Assembly: GCA_902362375.1 (NCBI GenBank)
Contig: CABIVS010000002.1
Span: 456,757-520,756, forward strand
Direction: 5' to 3'
DNA: 64,000 bases
Source: Bacteroidaceae bacterium
Lineage (GTDB): Bacteria > Bacteroidota > Bacteroidia > Bacteroidales > Bacteroidaceae
How positions within the stretch are numbered: the stretch's first letter is position 1; each line of letters begins with the position of its first letter. A program made the position numbers and the translations under genes. The notes below the pieces were generated by a model. The model searched no databases and was not told the origin of the DNA. It saw only the letters and a program-made list of their open reading frames with translations. This document shows, piece after piece, positions 8,937 through 19,284 of the stretch.

Positions 8937-9884
8937 ATGAAAAATTTGAAATACTTCTTGTTACTCGTTGTAGCAATGATGGCAGGAACTTTGATCATAA
9001 GTTGTAGTAGTGATGACTACATGGGAGAGGCACAACAACAAGGTATTTCGCCAACTACTCGCGGCGTCAGCGACAAGATGCCGAAGTTGACTACTTATAT
9101 TGAAACTAATGATGTAAATCCTCTAAATGCAGGAGAGTACTATTTTACAGGTACGGATCCGCAAGAGCAGGTGATTGATAATGTGATTCTGTTTGCTTCT
9201 AATATTCGGGGTACGGCTAGTACTGTTCAATTGTATCATAACAATAATCAGTCTCATATATTGACCAATGCCGGTACGCTTATCGCTCCTTTACAACAGA
9301 AAGGTATCAGGGTCTCTTTAGGGCTATTGGGTGATCACACCGGAGTGGGTTTCTGTAACTTGACACCGGCCATGATTGAAAGTTTTGCACAACAGATTGC
9401 TGCTTGTATTAAGCAATACAATTTAGATGGCGTGGATTTTGACGATGAGTATGCGGAGTATTGGAAGGCACCTTCTAATTTGCCTTCACCAAGTACTACG
9501 ATTTTTGGCAATCTTATTAAAAGAATACGCCAGTTGCTACCTGGTAAGTTGATTACTGTATTCAGTTTTGGTGGTTACACAAATTTTGATGCGACTACAA
9601 TGAATGCTATTAGTTATATGTGGCCTGATTTCGGGGCGGATTGGAGTACTCCTGCTGGATTAGGGGATAGTAAATGGGCCAGAATGTCAATACATTGTAC
9701 TGATGGTAGACCTAGTGCTGGTTCAATACAAAGTTGTGCTGCAAATTATGGTGGTTATGGTGCTATTATGATGTTCAATCTACGCGAGTCCGGTCAAACA
9801 AGCTTAATGAATAACTTTGCTTCAAGAGTTTGGGGAGGCAAGACCGTATCTCGTACGACGACTATCTATGCGAAGAATTATTAA
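8937..9884 (+). CDS. GH18 endo-beta-N-acetylglucosaminidase (EndoH-like), lipoprotein
   Basis: The enzyme is predicted to cut between the two core GlcNAc residues of N-glycans at the cell surface. The catalytic GH18 motif is intact, DGVDFDDEY at 164-172 with E171 as proton donor and substrate-assisted catalysis, and 'DFDDEYAEY' is the form seen in EndoH/EndoF-type enzymes. A lipoprotein signal ends 'LIISC' at C23. It sits ahead of susC with its own terminator, so it can be expressed separately from the transporter operon. Its specificity (high-mannose rather than complex glycans) is inferred from the EndoH resemblance only. Confidence 0.88.
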   Translation: MKNLKYFLLLVVAMMAGTLIISCSSDDYMGEAQQQGISPTTRGVSDKMPKLTTYIETNDVNPLNAGEYYFTGTDPQEQVIDNVILFASNIRGTASTVQLYHNNNQSHILTNAGTLIAPLQQKGIRVSLGLLGDHTGVGFCNLTPAMIESFAQQIAACIKQYNLDGVDFDDEYAEYWKAPSNLPSPSTTIFGNLIKRIRQLLPGKLITVFSFGGYTNFDATTMNAISYMWPDFGADWSTPAGLGDSKWARMSIHCTDGRPSAGSIQSCAANYGGYGAIMMFNLRESGQTSLMNNFASRVWGGKTVSRTTTIYAKNY

Positions 9885-9914
9885 GATATCAGGACGTTCC
9901 ATGTGAATGAATTG

Positions 9915-9962
9915 AAGACCGGAAGTGATAGACTTTCAGAGAAGGACACTTCCGGTCTTTTA
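9915..9962 (+). terminator. Terminator after GH18 gene
   Basis: Stem GACCGGAAGTG / CACTTCCGGTC (9917-9927 / 9947-9957) with a 19-nt loop, followed by a short T-run. It separates the GH18 transcript from susC. The rest of the 258-bp gap is AT-rich and holds no gene. Confidence 0.8.
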
Positions 9963-10142
9963 TAAATTAACTTGAATATACAAACTGCAGATGCCTTTCA
10001 TTTTGGCATTGCCTAATAATAAAGATATATGTGAAAAAGTATCTATGCCAGGAATCTTTCTGCCTTGGATATGAAATAGAAAATTAAAACAGATAGATAG
10101 GTATTGCGAATAAAAAAGTTAGCAAACTAATACTTAAAGTTC

Positions 10143-13100
10143 ATGTTACACAGTTATACATTGAAAAATGATAAGAAGGCAAAAGGGATAAGATTTGTAT
10201 TGTTTTTATTTATGGTTGTAATACAAGCTACAGCTTTTGCCCAAGGTGGTATAAAAATTACTATTCAAAAAGAAAATATAACTGTTATTGAAGCACTGAA
10301 AGAAGTGGAGAAGCAATCAAAGCTTTCGGTAGGATATAACGATTCGCAATTAATTGATAAACCGGCTATCAATCTCAATTTGAAAAATATTGATTTGGAA
10401 AAAGCCCTCTCGATTATCCTTAAAGGAACAGGATTTACTTATGGAATTAAAAGAAATTATATTAATATTATTCCTCAACCCAAAACAGGATCTGTGGTTA
10501 TTAAACAGGTAGCAGGCAGGGTTGTTGATGAGAAAAATGAACCGCTGATAGGAGTAAATATACGGGTAGAAGGGACTGATGATGGAACTGTCACAGATTT
10601 GGATGGTAAGTACGTCATAAAAGCTTCTATAGGTAGTATACTAAGCTTTACTTATATTGGTTATATTTCGTCTTATGTAAAAATAGCAGATAAAAATGTA
10701 TACAATATACAAATGTCTGCTAACGTAGAGGCGCTAAATGAAGTCGTTGTAACTGCCTTGGGTATCAAGAGGGAACAAAAGGCTCTGAGTTACAATGTAC
10801 AACAGGTAAAATCCGACCAGTTGACAAATGTCAAGGATGCAAACTTTATTAATAGCCTGAATGGTAAAGTCGCAGGAGTTAATATCAACAGTAGTTCTTC
10901 AGGAGTAGGTGGAGCTAGCAAGGTGGTGATGCGTGGTACAAAGTCGATTGAACAAAGCAGTAATGCATTGTATGTTATTGATGGTATTCCCATGTTTAAT
11001 TTCGGAGGTGGCGGTAGTATGGAGAATGGTTCACAGGGAGTGACTGAAAGCATTGCCGACATCAATCCGGATGACATTGAAAGTATATCAGTACTGACTG
11101 GAGCAGCAGCTGCCGCCCTTTACGGAAGTAATGCGGCAAATGGAGCCATCGTTATTAATACGAAACGTGGCAAAGTTGGTAAATTGCAGATTTCTGTATC
11201 CAGTAATACTGAATTCGCTAAGCCATTTGTACTTCCACGTTTTCAAAATCGCTATGGTACAGGTAGTTCTGGAAAAGCTGGTAATTCTACTACGTTGAGT
11301 TGGGGGACTTTATTAAATGATGCATCTCGTAAAAACTATGAACCACGTGATTTCTTTGATACGGGGATAACTTATACCAATTCCGTTACATTATCAACGG
11401 GAACAGATAAGAATCAGACTTTCTTTTCTGCTGCTGCGGTTAATTCGGAAGGGATTGTACCGAACAACCGTTACAACCGTTTTAATTTCACCTTCCGTAA
11501 CACTACAAACTTTCTGAATGACAGGATGAAGCTTGATGTAGGTGCAAGTTATATTATTCAGAATGACCGCAATATGACTAATCAAGGTGCTTACTCAAAT
11601 CCGATAGTTCCTGTTTATTTGTTTCCACGTGGCGACGACTTTAATTTGATAAAAGTGTTCGAACGTTGGGATCCGGCCCGTAAGATTAAAACCATGTTTT
11701 GGCCTCAAGGAGAAGGAGACTTGCGGATGCAGAATCCTTATTGGATCGCTTATCGCAATTTACGGACGAATGACAAGAAGCGTTATATGCTGTCTGCCTC
11801 TTTAAGTTATGATATTACAGACTGGCTGAATATTTCAGGGCGTGTTCGGGTTGATAATTCCAGTACCAAATATGAACAAAAATTATATGCAAGTTCCAAT
11901 ACTACTCTTACTGAAGGTAGTGCACAGGGATTTTATGCTATATCTAAACCTGACGAAACACAAGTGTATGCTGATGCGTTGGCAAATATAAATAAACGTT
12001 TGGGTGATTATTCTATTGTGGTCAATATCGGGGCGAGCATCGTAGATAATAAGTATGACGAATTGAGTTATCGTGGACCGATACGTGCCAATGGTATTCC
12101 TAATGTTTTTAATGTGTTTGATCTTGACAATACGCAGAAGAAAGCACGTCAGGATGAATGGGAAGAACAGACGCAGTCTATATTTGCCAGTGCTGAAGTA
12201 GGATGGAAGAGTATGCTTTATCTTACGTTGACCGGACGTAATGACTGGGCGTCACAGTTGGCAAACTCATCTTCTACTTGTTTCTTTTACCCGTCAATAG
12301 GACTTTCGGCTGTCGTCTCTGAGATGGTGAAACTACCTTCTTTCGTGGATTATCTGAAGGTACGTGGTTCGTTTAGTTCGGTAGGTATGCCTTATCCTCG
12401 TAACTTGACATCGCCTACTTTTGAGTATGATGAAACTACTCAAACGTGGAAGCCGAAAACACATTATCCTATTGGTGATCTTAAACCTGAACGGACCAAT
12501 TCATGGGAATTAGGCCTGGATATGCGGCTCTTCAAAGATTTTAATCTCAGTTTGTCATGGTATTTGGCTAATACGTTTAATCAGACGTTCGACCCGAAAA
12601 TTTCCGTATCATCCGGATATACTACTATTTACCTTCAAACAGGATATGTACGTAACCAAGGAGTGGAGCTTTCGCTTGGTTATGGACATACATGGAAGAA
12701 AGATTTTCGTTGGCAAAGTAATTTTACATTAAGTCATAACAAGAACAAAATTATAGAATTGGTAAAGGACTATATACATCCGGAGACTGGTGAGCCTATA
12801 AATAAAGATCGGCTGGATGTAGGTGGACTCGGAAAAGCTAGATTCATCTTGAAAACAGGAGGTTCGCTGGGTGACCTTTACACACAGTCTGATTTGAAGC
12901 GGGACGACAATGGAATGGTAGAAATTTCTCCTGCGGGTACATTAGTAACAGTGAATAATCGACCTGATATTAAATTAGGAAGTGTTTTCCCTAAATGTAA
13001 TTTGGCATGGAACAACCAGTTATCATGGAAAGGGTTTAATATCAGTGCTTTAGTTACTGCGCGTATAGGCGGTATTGTCTATTCGGCTACTGCAGCAGCT

Positions 13101-13484
13101 ATGGATCAATATGGGGTGTCTGAAAGTTCGGCGGTTGCCCGTGATAATGGTGGGGTATTAGTGAATGGACGTAATAGGGTGGATGCGCAGACATGGTTCA
13201 CGGCTATCGGTTCACAAAGTGGTTTGCCACAGTATTATACTTATAGTGCTACCAATATTCGATTGCAGGAGGCGGCTATCGGTTACACGCTTCCACGTAA
13301 ATGGTTGCATGATGTATGCGATATTCAGTTGTCTGTTGTGGGACGCAATCTCTGTATGATTTATAATAAAGCTCCTTTTGATCCGGAAGCCGTTGCGACG
13401 ACAGGCAACTATTATCAAGGGATCGACTTTTTCATGTTGCCGAGTACCCGTAATGTCGGTTTGAATGTGAAAATCAACTTTTAA
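10143..13484 (+). CDS. SusC-like TonB-dependent outer-membrane transporter
   Basis: A 1,113-residue porin-type importer for oligosaccharides. In order it has a signal peptide (about 1-34, ending 'FAQGG'), an STN domain (about 35-110) that contacts the anti-sigma factor, a carboxypeptidase-regulatory-like domain (about 123-200, 'VAGRVVDEKNEPLIGVNI'), a plug domain (about 210-340, 'VVVTALGIKREQ', 'GAAAAALYGSNAANGAIVI'), and a 22-strand barrel ending in '..VGLNVKINF'. The STN domain marks it as the signalling type of SusC, which fits the upstream sigma/anti-sigma genes. susD starts 20 bp downstream. Confidence 0.93.
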   Translation: MLHSYTLKNDKKAKGIRFVLFLFMVVIQATAFAQGGIKITIQKENITVIEALKEVEKQSKLSVGYNDSQLIDKPAINLNLKNIDLEKALSIILKGTGFTYGIKRNYINIIPQPKTGSVVIKQVAGRVVDEKNEPLIGVNIRVEGTDDGTVTDLDGKYVIKASIGSILSFTYIGYISSYVKIADKNVYNIQMSANVEALNEVVVTALGIKREQKALSYNVQQVKSDQLTNVKDANFINSLNGKVAGVNINSSSSGVGGASKVVMRGTKSIEQSSNALYVIDGIPMFNFGGGGSMENGSQGVTESIADINPDDIESISVLTGAAAAALYGSNAANGAIVINTKRGKVGKLQISVSSNTEFAKPFVLPRFQNRYGTGSSGKAGNSTTLSWGTLLNDASRKNYEPRDFFDTGITYTNSVTLSTGTDKNQTFFSAAAVNSEGIVPNNRYNRFNFTFRNTTNFLNDRMKLDVGASYIIQNDRNMTNQGAYSNPIVPVYLFPRGDDFNLIKVFERWDPARKIKTMFWPQGEGDLRMQNPYWIAYRNLRTNDKKRYMLSASLSYDITDWLNISGRVRVDNSSTKYEQKLYASSNTTLTEGSAQGFYAISKPDETQVYADALANINKRLGDYSIVVNIGASIVDNKYDELSYRGPIRANGIPNVFNVFDLDNTQKKARQDEWEEQTQSIFASAEVGWKSMLYLTLTGRNDWASQLANSSSTCFFYPSIGLSAVVSEMVKLPSFVDYLKVRGSFSSVGMPYPRNLTSPTFEYDETTQTWKPKTHYPIGDLKPERTNSWELGLDMRLFKDFNLSLSWYLANTFNQTFDPKISVSSGYTTIYLQTGYVRNQGVELSLGYGHTWKKDFRWQSNFTLSHNKNKIIELVKDYIHPETGEPINKDRLDVGGLGKARFILKTGGSLGDLYTQSDLKRDDNGMVEISPAGTLVTVNNRPDIKLGSVFPKCNLAWNNQLSWKGFNISALVTARIGGIVYSATAAAMDQYGVSESSAVARDNGGVLVNGRNRVDAQTWFTAIGSQSGLPQYYTYSATNIRLQEAAIGYTLPRKWLHDVCDIQLSVVGRNLCMIYNKAPFDPEAVATTGNYYQGIDFFMLPSTRNVGLNVKINF

Positions 13485-13503
13485 CAGATAAAAAGTAGTT
13501 ACT

Positions 13504-15111
13504 ATGAAATATATAACATCTATCATAAAATTGCTTTCGCTAGCACTATTGCTTATTGTCGGTTACGCTTGTACGGATAATTTCGATAAAATCAACCGGA
13601 AGGATTATCAGGTTGACAAAGAAGAGCTGGGGCGTGAAAGTTATAACGTAGGCGCCAGTCTTAAAGGATTACAAGGGTTGGTGATTCCTACGGAAGAACA
13701 TCTCTATCAGTTTGTTGAAGCACTTGGCGCAGGTGCGTTTGCCGGTTACATTGGTTGTACTGTAGAATGGACGGCTAAGTTTGAAACGTATAATCCGCCA
13801 ATAGATTGGCAAGAAGCTCCTTTTTCAGATTTAGTCACCCGCACTTATCCGTTTTATCGGGATTTGTTGGACAAAACAGACGATCCTGTGGCGTTGGCAC
13901 TGGGAAAACTGTTTCGTGTAGTCATCATGCAACGTGTGACGGATATGTACGGTCCGATTCCTTATTCAAAAATCATTTCTAAAACAGGTAAGGTTTCTCT
14001 TACCGTACCTTATGATTCGCAGGAAGAGGTATATAAGCAAATGTTTAGTGAATTGGACGAAGTGAGTGATGTCCTTAGGGATAATCTCAATTTGAGTGCG
14101 GAAGCTTTTCGTAAATTTGATGATGTATATCAAGGCGATCTTTCCAAATGGCTCAAATTTACTAATTCACTCAAATTGCGTATGGCCATGCGCTTGACTT
14201 ATGTACCGGAAATGCAGGCGGAAATACAACGAATAGCCGAAGAAGCTGTAACGGCAGGCGTAATGACGGAAATAAGTGATAACGCTTTCTTGAAAGTGGA
14301 AGAAAATAGGGTAGCCATGATTTTTAATGACTGGAATGACCAGCGTGCGGGGGCTGATATTATCTCATATATGAATGGTTATAAAGATCCGCGTCGGGAA
14401 AAGATGTTCACTACAGTGAAAATGACTGTATATGATGAAAACTTCCAACCGCAAGAGGTTGATGGATATGCGGGTATTCGTATTGGCATTGATGTGACTA
14501 CCAAGGATGAGATGGTAAATGCATACAGCATACCGATTATCAGCAGTACCAGTCCTTTTTTATGGATGAATGCCGCAGAAATCACTTTCTTACGTGCCGA
14601 AGGTGCCTTGCGAGGTTGGAATATGGGTGGGGAAGCTAAAGATTTATATAATATGGCGATAGCCCTTTCTTTTGAACAATATGGTCTGTCGGGCTCTGAA
14701 ACCTATGCGGAGAATTCGACTGACACTCCGGAAGCGTACAATGATCCGACATTTGCCTATACTGATTGGGAGGGTCCGAGAAGTACTATTACTATTGCTT
14801 GGGAAGATGGTGCGGATAATTTTGAACGTAATCTTGAACGTATCATCACTCAAAAATGGATTGCTAATTTTCCTTTGGGTGTTGAGTCATGGAGTGAACT
14901 CCGCCGTACAGGATATCCTCATCTTATGCCGGTTATAGAAAACAAAAGTGGTGGTAGCATCAGTTCTGAGCATATGATCCGTCGTTTGTGGTATCCGCCT
15001 ACAGAATATACTGAAAATCTTTCGAATATCAATTTGGCGATAGGTATGTTAGGAGGTCCTGACAATGGGGGAACGAGATTGTGGTGGGATAAGAAATCTT
15101 ATCTCAATTGA
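13504..15111 (+). CDS. SusD/RagB-like surface glycan-binding lipoprotein
   Basis: This 535-residue lipoprotein has a signal ending 'LLIVGYAC' near residue 23. SusD proteins form the lid of the SusC barrel and capture glycans. The family pattern is visible in the N-terminal helical part (TPR-like, 'ALGKLFRVVIMQRVTDMYGPIPY') and the C-terminal 'SEHMIRRLWYPPTEYTEN' region with the usual RRLWYP-type motif. Together with SusC it makes the uptake complex, and spacing implies a single transcript. Confidence 0.92.
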   Translation: MKYITSIIKLLSLALLLIVGYACTDNFDKINRKDYQVDKEELGRESYNVGASLKGLQGLVIPTEEHLYQFVEALGAGAFAGYIGCTVEWTAKFETYNPPIDWQEAPFSDLVTRTYPFYRDLLDKTDDPVALALGKLFRVVIMQRVTDMYGPIPYSKIISKTGKVSLTVPYDSQEEVYKQMFSELDEVSDVLRDNLNLSAEAFRKFDDVYQGDLSKWLKFTNSLKLRMAMRLTYVPEMQAEIQRIAEEAVTAGVMTEISDNAFLKVEENRVAMIFNDWNDQRAGADIISYMNGYKDPRREKMFTTVKMTVYDENFQPQEVDGYAGIRIGIDVTTKDEMVNAYSIPIISSTSPFLWMNAAEITFLRAEGALRGWNMGGEAKDLYNMAIALSFEQYGLSGSETYAENSTDTPEAYNDPTFAYTDWEGPRSTITIAWEDGADNFERNLERIITQKWIANFPLGVESWSELRRTGYPHLMPVIENKSGGSISSEHMIRRLWYPPTEYTENLSNINLAIGMLGGPDNGGTRLWWDKKSYLN

Positions 15112-15154
15112 TGAGAGAGTTTGAATACGAATAAAAGAATGAAAAAGAATTTAT

Positions 15155-16105
15155 ATGAAAACAATAATATATAAACAATTCATTTATAGTCTTCTGTTTT
15201 TAACGGCTTTTTTATTGCCTGTTGCTTGTGATGACTGGAATGAACCTGAAATTGTAGATATTGATATTAATAGTGCGAAAGAACAGAATCCGGAACTATG
15301 GGCGCGTTATATGCAGGCATTACGTACCTACAAACAAAGTGAACATTACTTGTCATATGCGCACTTTGATAATTCTCCGGAAAAATCGCTAAATGAAGGT
15401 AGTTATCTTCGGTCATTGCCGGATTCGTTGGATATTGTGACCTTGGGTAATTCTCATCAAATCTCTGATTATGATCGGGAGGATATCCCTCTATTGCAGG
15501 AAAAGAGTATCCGTGTGCTTTATTTGATAGATTATGTAGCTCACGCCTCTTCCTTAACGGATATGACGGCATTAAACAGTTGGTTGGATAAAGAAATTGC
15601 TACGTCGGCCGAACTCAATCTGGACGGATTTGCTTTTACCGGTCTTCCGCTCTATAATGGAACTGATGCTGAATTGGCATCGTATAAAGAGAAATCACGA
15701 CTGATTGTTTCTAAATTATCTACTGCTACGGGACAGGATAAATTATTGGTATTGGAAGGAAATCCGGCTTTCGTTGATGAAGCAGACTTTGACAAATTGA
15801 ATTATATTGTGTTGAATACTGCAGAGTTGACTAATGTTACCGATTTGAAATTGCAGGTGACGGGGATTCTTGCGAATAGTTTATTGTCTAAAGATAAATT
15901 ATTGTTATCTGTTCAAATGGGCGGACAAGTAATTGATGAGACTGGTGTAAAACAAGAGGCTGTAACTTTAATGACTGACCGTGTGATTGCTCTTGGTCCA
16001 TTAGCTGGATTGGGAATTTATGCTATAGGCAATGATTATTATAGTCCGATAAGGAATTACGAGATTATACGAACGGCTATTCAATTAATGAACCCATCGA
16101 AGTAA
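15155..16105 (+). CDS. Surface lipoprotein with degenerate GH18-like fold
   Basis: This 316-residue lipoprotein (signal ending 'LLPVAC', Cys near 25) comes third in the susCD operon. The middle segment 'LNLDGFAFTGLPLY' aligns with the GH18 catalytic loop (DxxDxDxE) but only the first Asp remains, and the general-acid Glu is absent. It is therefore probably a non-catalytic glycan-binding protein. The pattern recalls the non-enzymatic surface proteins of N-glycan loci in B. thetaiotaomicron. The fold assignment rests on this loop and on operon context, so it is moderate. Confidence 0.68.
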   Translation: MKTIIYKQFIYSLLFLTAFLLPVACDDWNEPEIVDIDINSAKEQNPELWARYMQALRTYKQSEHYLSYAHFDNSPEKSLNEGSYLRSLPDSLDIVTLGNSHQISDYDREDIPLLQEKSIRVLYLIDYVAHASSLTDMTALNSWLDKEIATSAELNLDGFAFTGLPLYNGTDAELASYKEKSRLIVSKLSTATGQDKLLVLEGNPAFVDEADFDKLNYIVLNTAELTNVTDLKLQVTGILANSLLSKDKLLLSVQMGGQVIDETGVKQEAVTLMTDRVIALGPLAGLGIYAIGNDYYSPIRNYEIIRTAIQLMNPSK

Positions 16106-16119
16106 AAAAAAGAATCAAT

Positions 16120-17781
16120 ATGAAAAAGAATCTTATCATACATTTTATATTAGTATTGTTACTGAAAATAGGAGTAACAGGATGTACTGAAGATACTATC
16201 TCAATGAATGCGGACAGAATGCCTGACAAGGCGGCTATGGATAATATAGCAGGTGCCCTGCGTAACACAACTACATTGACTAATAAAGCATTTATTGAGT
16301 TGGCGGAAGGGGACGAATCTGTCACAGAGGAAATATTCTATTCACTGTCACAATCAGCCAGAAGCAGGTTGACTGCGACAGCCGTTGTAAGCGAAAAGCT
16401 TGTAGAAGATTATAATAAGGAAAACGATTCCAAATTGAATACATTGCCGGTTGAGAATGTGCGGTTCGAAAATAGTGGAGTTCTTTCAATAGATGCTGGA
16501 GAACAAAAATCTGCCAAAATCAAATTTACTATATCCACAGCCGGACTGAATACTGATACTCCATATCTTTTGCCATTAACTATGGAAGAAATACCTGCAG
16601 GAGTAAAAGTGGATACTAAGAAACAGGTGCTTTATTATATTGTGAATATTCGAAAAAGAATAACGACTTGTTATCCTAATAACCAGTATGAACAAATAGA
16701 TATGCCGTCAATGTTACCTGATGCATTTGTTGTTTTCTATGTGAATACTTCAACTTATCAACCGTTGATAGCTGACGTTTATGGAATTCAAAAAATTAAT
16801 CAGATGGATTATACTCAAACTTTACATAATATAGGTAGTATCGTGAATCTGCGAATTGTGACAATGGACTATGAGCCTGCAACAGGACGTGCACTGCTCA
16901 ATTTGAGTAGTGACATACGTGATGTGTTGGAAAAGGCGGATAAGTTTATTCGTCCGCTTCAGGAACACGGACGTAAAGTATGTCTTAGCATTGAAAATGG
17001 TAATAAAGGATTTGGCTTTTGTAATTTAACCGATATGCAGCTTGCAGATTTTGTTCAACAGGTGAAAAATGTGGTAGAACTTTATCGTTTGGATGGAATA
17101 AATCTTTGGGATAAAGTGAGTACTTATAACAAGGAAGGTATGTTTGCTATGAATACAGCCTCTTATCCTAAACTCATTAAAGCGTTACGGGATGCACTTC
17201 CTGAAAAGTTGCTGACAGTTGTTGATAAAGGAGAAGCTACTGAATATTTTTATGATGTAAATCGATGTGGTGGCATTGAGGTAGGTAAATATATAGACTA
17301 TGCGTGGCATGCGTATGATAGTGGAAAAGAAGTGATACAGATTATAGAACCATGGGACGCAGAGCATCCTTATAGTGAATATACTCGTAAACCTATTATA
17401 GGGTTGGCACCGGAATGTTATGGAAGTCTGGTTATTCCATTATATGAAAAAGGAGAAAATCCTTTGAGAGATAAATCGCAATATAGGATGGTGGATTGGA
17501 AAATGAATAAGCGTAAGAAAAATAATATTGTTGTATATGCGTTTGATCTTACAGCCAATGAGCAAAATATGTATGAAGGAATGGTGAACGATATCGCGAT
17601 AGGAGATGGCATTAACGCTATGATGGATGATGGTGCTTATTGGGGGCAATCCATTTATCCTCCTTATGATTGGGGATTTATTTCCGGTGAGTATTCTTAT
17701 ACTTATAAACCGTTGGACTGGCTTTTGCGCCAGATGTATAATGTGTATTCAAAAGGATGGGTACGTCCGTCCGGAATGTGA
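16120..17781 (+). CDS. DUF1735 / degenerate GH18 surface lipoprotein
   Basis: A 553-residue lipoprotein with the signal ending 'GVTGC' near residue 22. The N-terminal part (about 55-180) resembles DUF1735 (BT_3987 N-terminal-like), a beta-sandwich found in front of GH18 domains. The C-terminal part (about 200-550) resembles GH18, for example 'GFGFCNLTDMQLADFVQQV', close to the GH18 enzyme at 8937. The catalytic loop reads 'RLDGINLWDKVS': the DxxDxDxE motif has lost its second and third Asp and the Glu has become Lys. It should bind rather than cut N-glycan, acting as a surface capture protein for the enzyme. Confidence 0.75.
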   Translation: MKKNLIIHFILVLLLKIGVTGCTEDTISMNADRMPDKAAMDNIAGALRNTTTLTNKAFIELAEGDESVTEEIFYSLSQSARSRLTATAVVSEKLVEDYNKENDSKLNTLPVENVRFENSGVLSIDAGEQKSAKIKFTISTAGLNTDTPYLLPLTMEEIPAGVKVDTKKQVLYYIVNIRKRITTCYPNNQYEQIDMPSMLPDAFVVFYVNTSTYQPLIADVYGIQKINQMDYTQTLHNIGSIVNLRIVTMDYEPATGRALLNLSSDIRDVLEKADKFIRPLQEHGRKVCLSIENGNKGFGFCNLTDMQLADFVQQVKNVVELYRLDGINLWDKVSTYNKEGMFAMNTASYPKLIKALRDALPEKLLTVVDKGEATEYFYDVNRCGGIEVGKYIDYAWHAYDSGKEVIQIIEPWDAEHPYSEYTRKPIIGLAPECYGSLVIPLYEKGENPLRDKSQYRMVDWKMNKRKKNNIVVYAFDLTANEQNMYEGMVNDIAIGDGINAMMDDGAYWGQSIYPPYDWGFISGEYSYTYKPLDWLLRQMYNVYSKGWVRPSGM

Positions 17782-17842
17782 GAAATAAAATGAATCTTAA
17801 AACTAAAATATAATGAGTCTGATAATTCAAAACAAGAATATA

Positions 17843-19063
17843 ATGAAAATAAGTAATAATTGTTTGGTCATGGTTTTCCTGTTATTAATAACAGGTTGTG
17901 ACAACAAAGATTATACTAAGGAATCTCCTTTTGGTAATAGTGTATATATTGATGTGGCGAAAGTGAAGGATATAGCTAATTTTACATTTAATAATCTTAA
18001 ACAGGATGGACAGCAACAGATTTCTGCTGTACTGGCATATCCTGCCGAGCAGGATATAGATGTCAGCTTTCGGACAGATCCTTCATTGATAAGTTATTAT
18101 AATGCACGTTTAGGGAATAATTATGCAATGTTGGATGCTAAGTATTATAAGTTTTCTACCCAGCACGTTGTCATTCCTAAAGGAAATGTAGATTCAGAAA
18201 TGGTCACTATTGAATTTTCCAACTTGATAGATTTGGATATTGACACTAGCTTTCTATTACCTGTTACTATTGGAGAAGCATCAGGAGGGATGAGTATACT
18301 GGACGGATCTAAAAATATCTGTTACATAGTGCGTCGTTCCAGTGCAATAACTACTGCGGTCAGTCTTGCTAACAATTATTTTGAGATACCGGGATTTGTT
18401 GCCGGTAGTCCTACTGCTAATGTAGTAAACGGATTGAAGCAACTCACTTTCGAAGCTGTTGTTCGAGTGAATAGATTTGATCCTCTTACTGAAATCTCAT
18501 CCATTATGGGTATTGAGCAATATTGTTTGTTACGTTTTGGTGATTCTGGTTTTCCTAGGCAGCAATTGCAATTCGCGGCTAATGAAATGAAATTCCCAAA
18601 TGCTAATGATGGTAAACTGTTGCAACCTGGTGAGTGGTATCATGTTGCCGTTACTTATGACACGGAGACAAAAGCTGCTATTATGTATGTAGATGGTAAA
18701 GAGCAGAGCCGCATTGATGATTACGGAAATGGGGAAGCCATAAATCTTGGAAAACAGAAGAAAGGAGACTTTATGTTTAAGATAGGACACTCTTATGGCG
18801 AACCTGACGATATGAGTCGGCAATTAAATGGTGAGATTTGCGAAGTACGTATATGGAATGTGATTCGTTCACAGGAAGAAATTTACAGGAATATGTATGA
18901 TGTTGATCCCCAGACTGCTGGTTTGAAAGCTTACTGGAAGTTCAACGAAGGTAAAGGAAATAACATTGCAAGAGACTTGACCGGTAATGGAAATGATGCT
19001 GTGGCTTATACAACTGCTGTATGGCCGGAGGGAATTGAAGTGCCGCAGAAAAATAAAGAATAG
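17843..19063 (+). CDS. DUF1735 + LamG-like surface lipoprotein
   Basis: A lipoprotein of 406 residues. The ATG at 17843 is preferred because it gives a clean signal peptide ending 'LLLITGC'; an in-frame ATG at 17813 would add ten residues. A DUF1735-like domain occupies about residues 25-165. A concanavalin/LamG-type domain occupies about 180-400, shown by 'LTFEAVVRV', 'PGEWYHVAVTYD', 'AIMYVDGKEQ', 'CEVRIWNVIRSQEEI' and 'LKAYWKFNEG'. It probably binds glycan at the cell surface and closes the operon. Confidence 0.82.
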   Translation: MKISNNCLVMVFLLLITGCDNKDYTKESPFGNSVYIDVAKVKDIANFTFNNLKQDGQQQISAVLAYPAEQDIDVSFRTDPSLISYYNARLGNNYAMLDAKYYKFSTQHVVIPKGNVDSEMVTIEFSNLIDLDIDTSFLLPVTIGEASGGMSILDGSKNICYIVRRSSAITTAVSLANNYFEIPGFVAGSPTANVVNGLKQLTFEAVVRVNRFDPLTEISSIMGIEQYCLLRFGDSGFPRQQLQFAANEMKFPNANDGKLLQPGEWYHVAVTYDTETKAAIMYVDGKEQSRIDDYGNGEAINLGKQKKGDFMFKIGHSYGEPDDMSRQLNGEICEVRIWNVIRSQEEIYRNMYDVDPQTAGLKAYWKFNEGKGNNIARDLTGNGNDAVAYTTAVWPEGIEVPQKNKE

Positions 19064-19249
19064 CTTTCGGGAATAATATCTTGAAATGAAATTGGTGCAA
19101 AAATCACCTTTGTTACATTGTGTTTCAAAGGTGATTTCTATATTTTTAGTGTAATTCATCCATTTAAAGTTTTTGATAAGGTATCTGTTGTTTTCATCTT
19201 TTTTGATAATTCATAAGTATGCATGTTTATAAAAAATAGTGCACCGTAT

Positions 19250-19281
19250 TTTGGATATCTCGGGAATTATCTCCATCTTTG
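19250..19281 (+). promoter_or_regulatory. Promoter of small RNA copy 1
   Basis: TTTG at 19250-19253 and CATCTTTG at 19274-19281 with 20 nt between them, the Bacteroides -33/-7 arrangement (first T of the -7 box is C). The sequence from CATCTTTG to GTAATGCATTAC is repeated at copy 2. Confidence 0.75.
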
Positions 19282-19284
19282 TAA

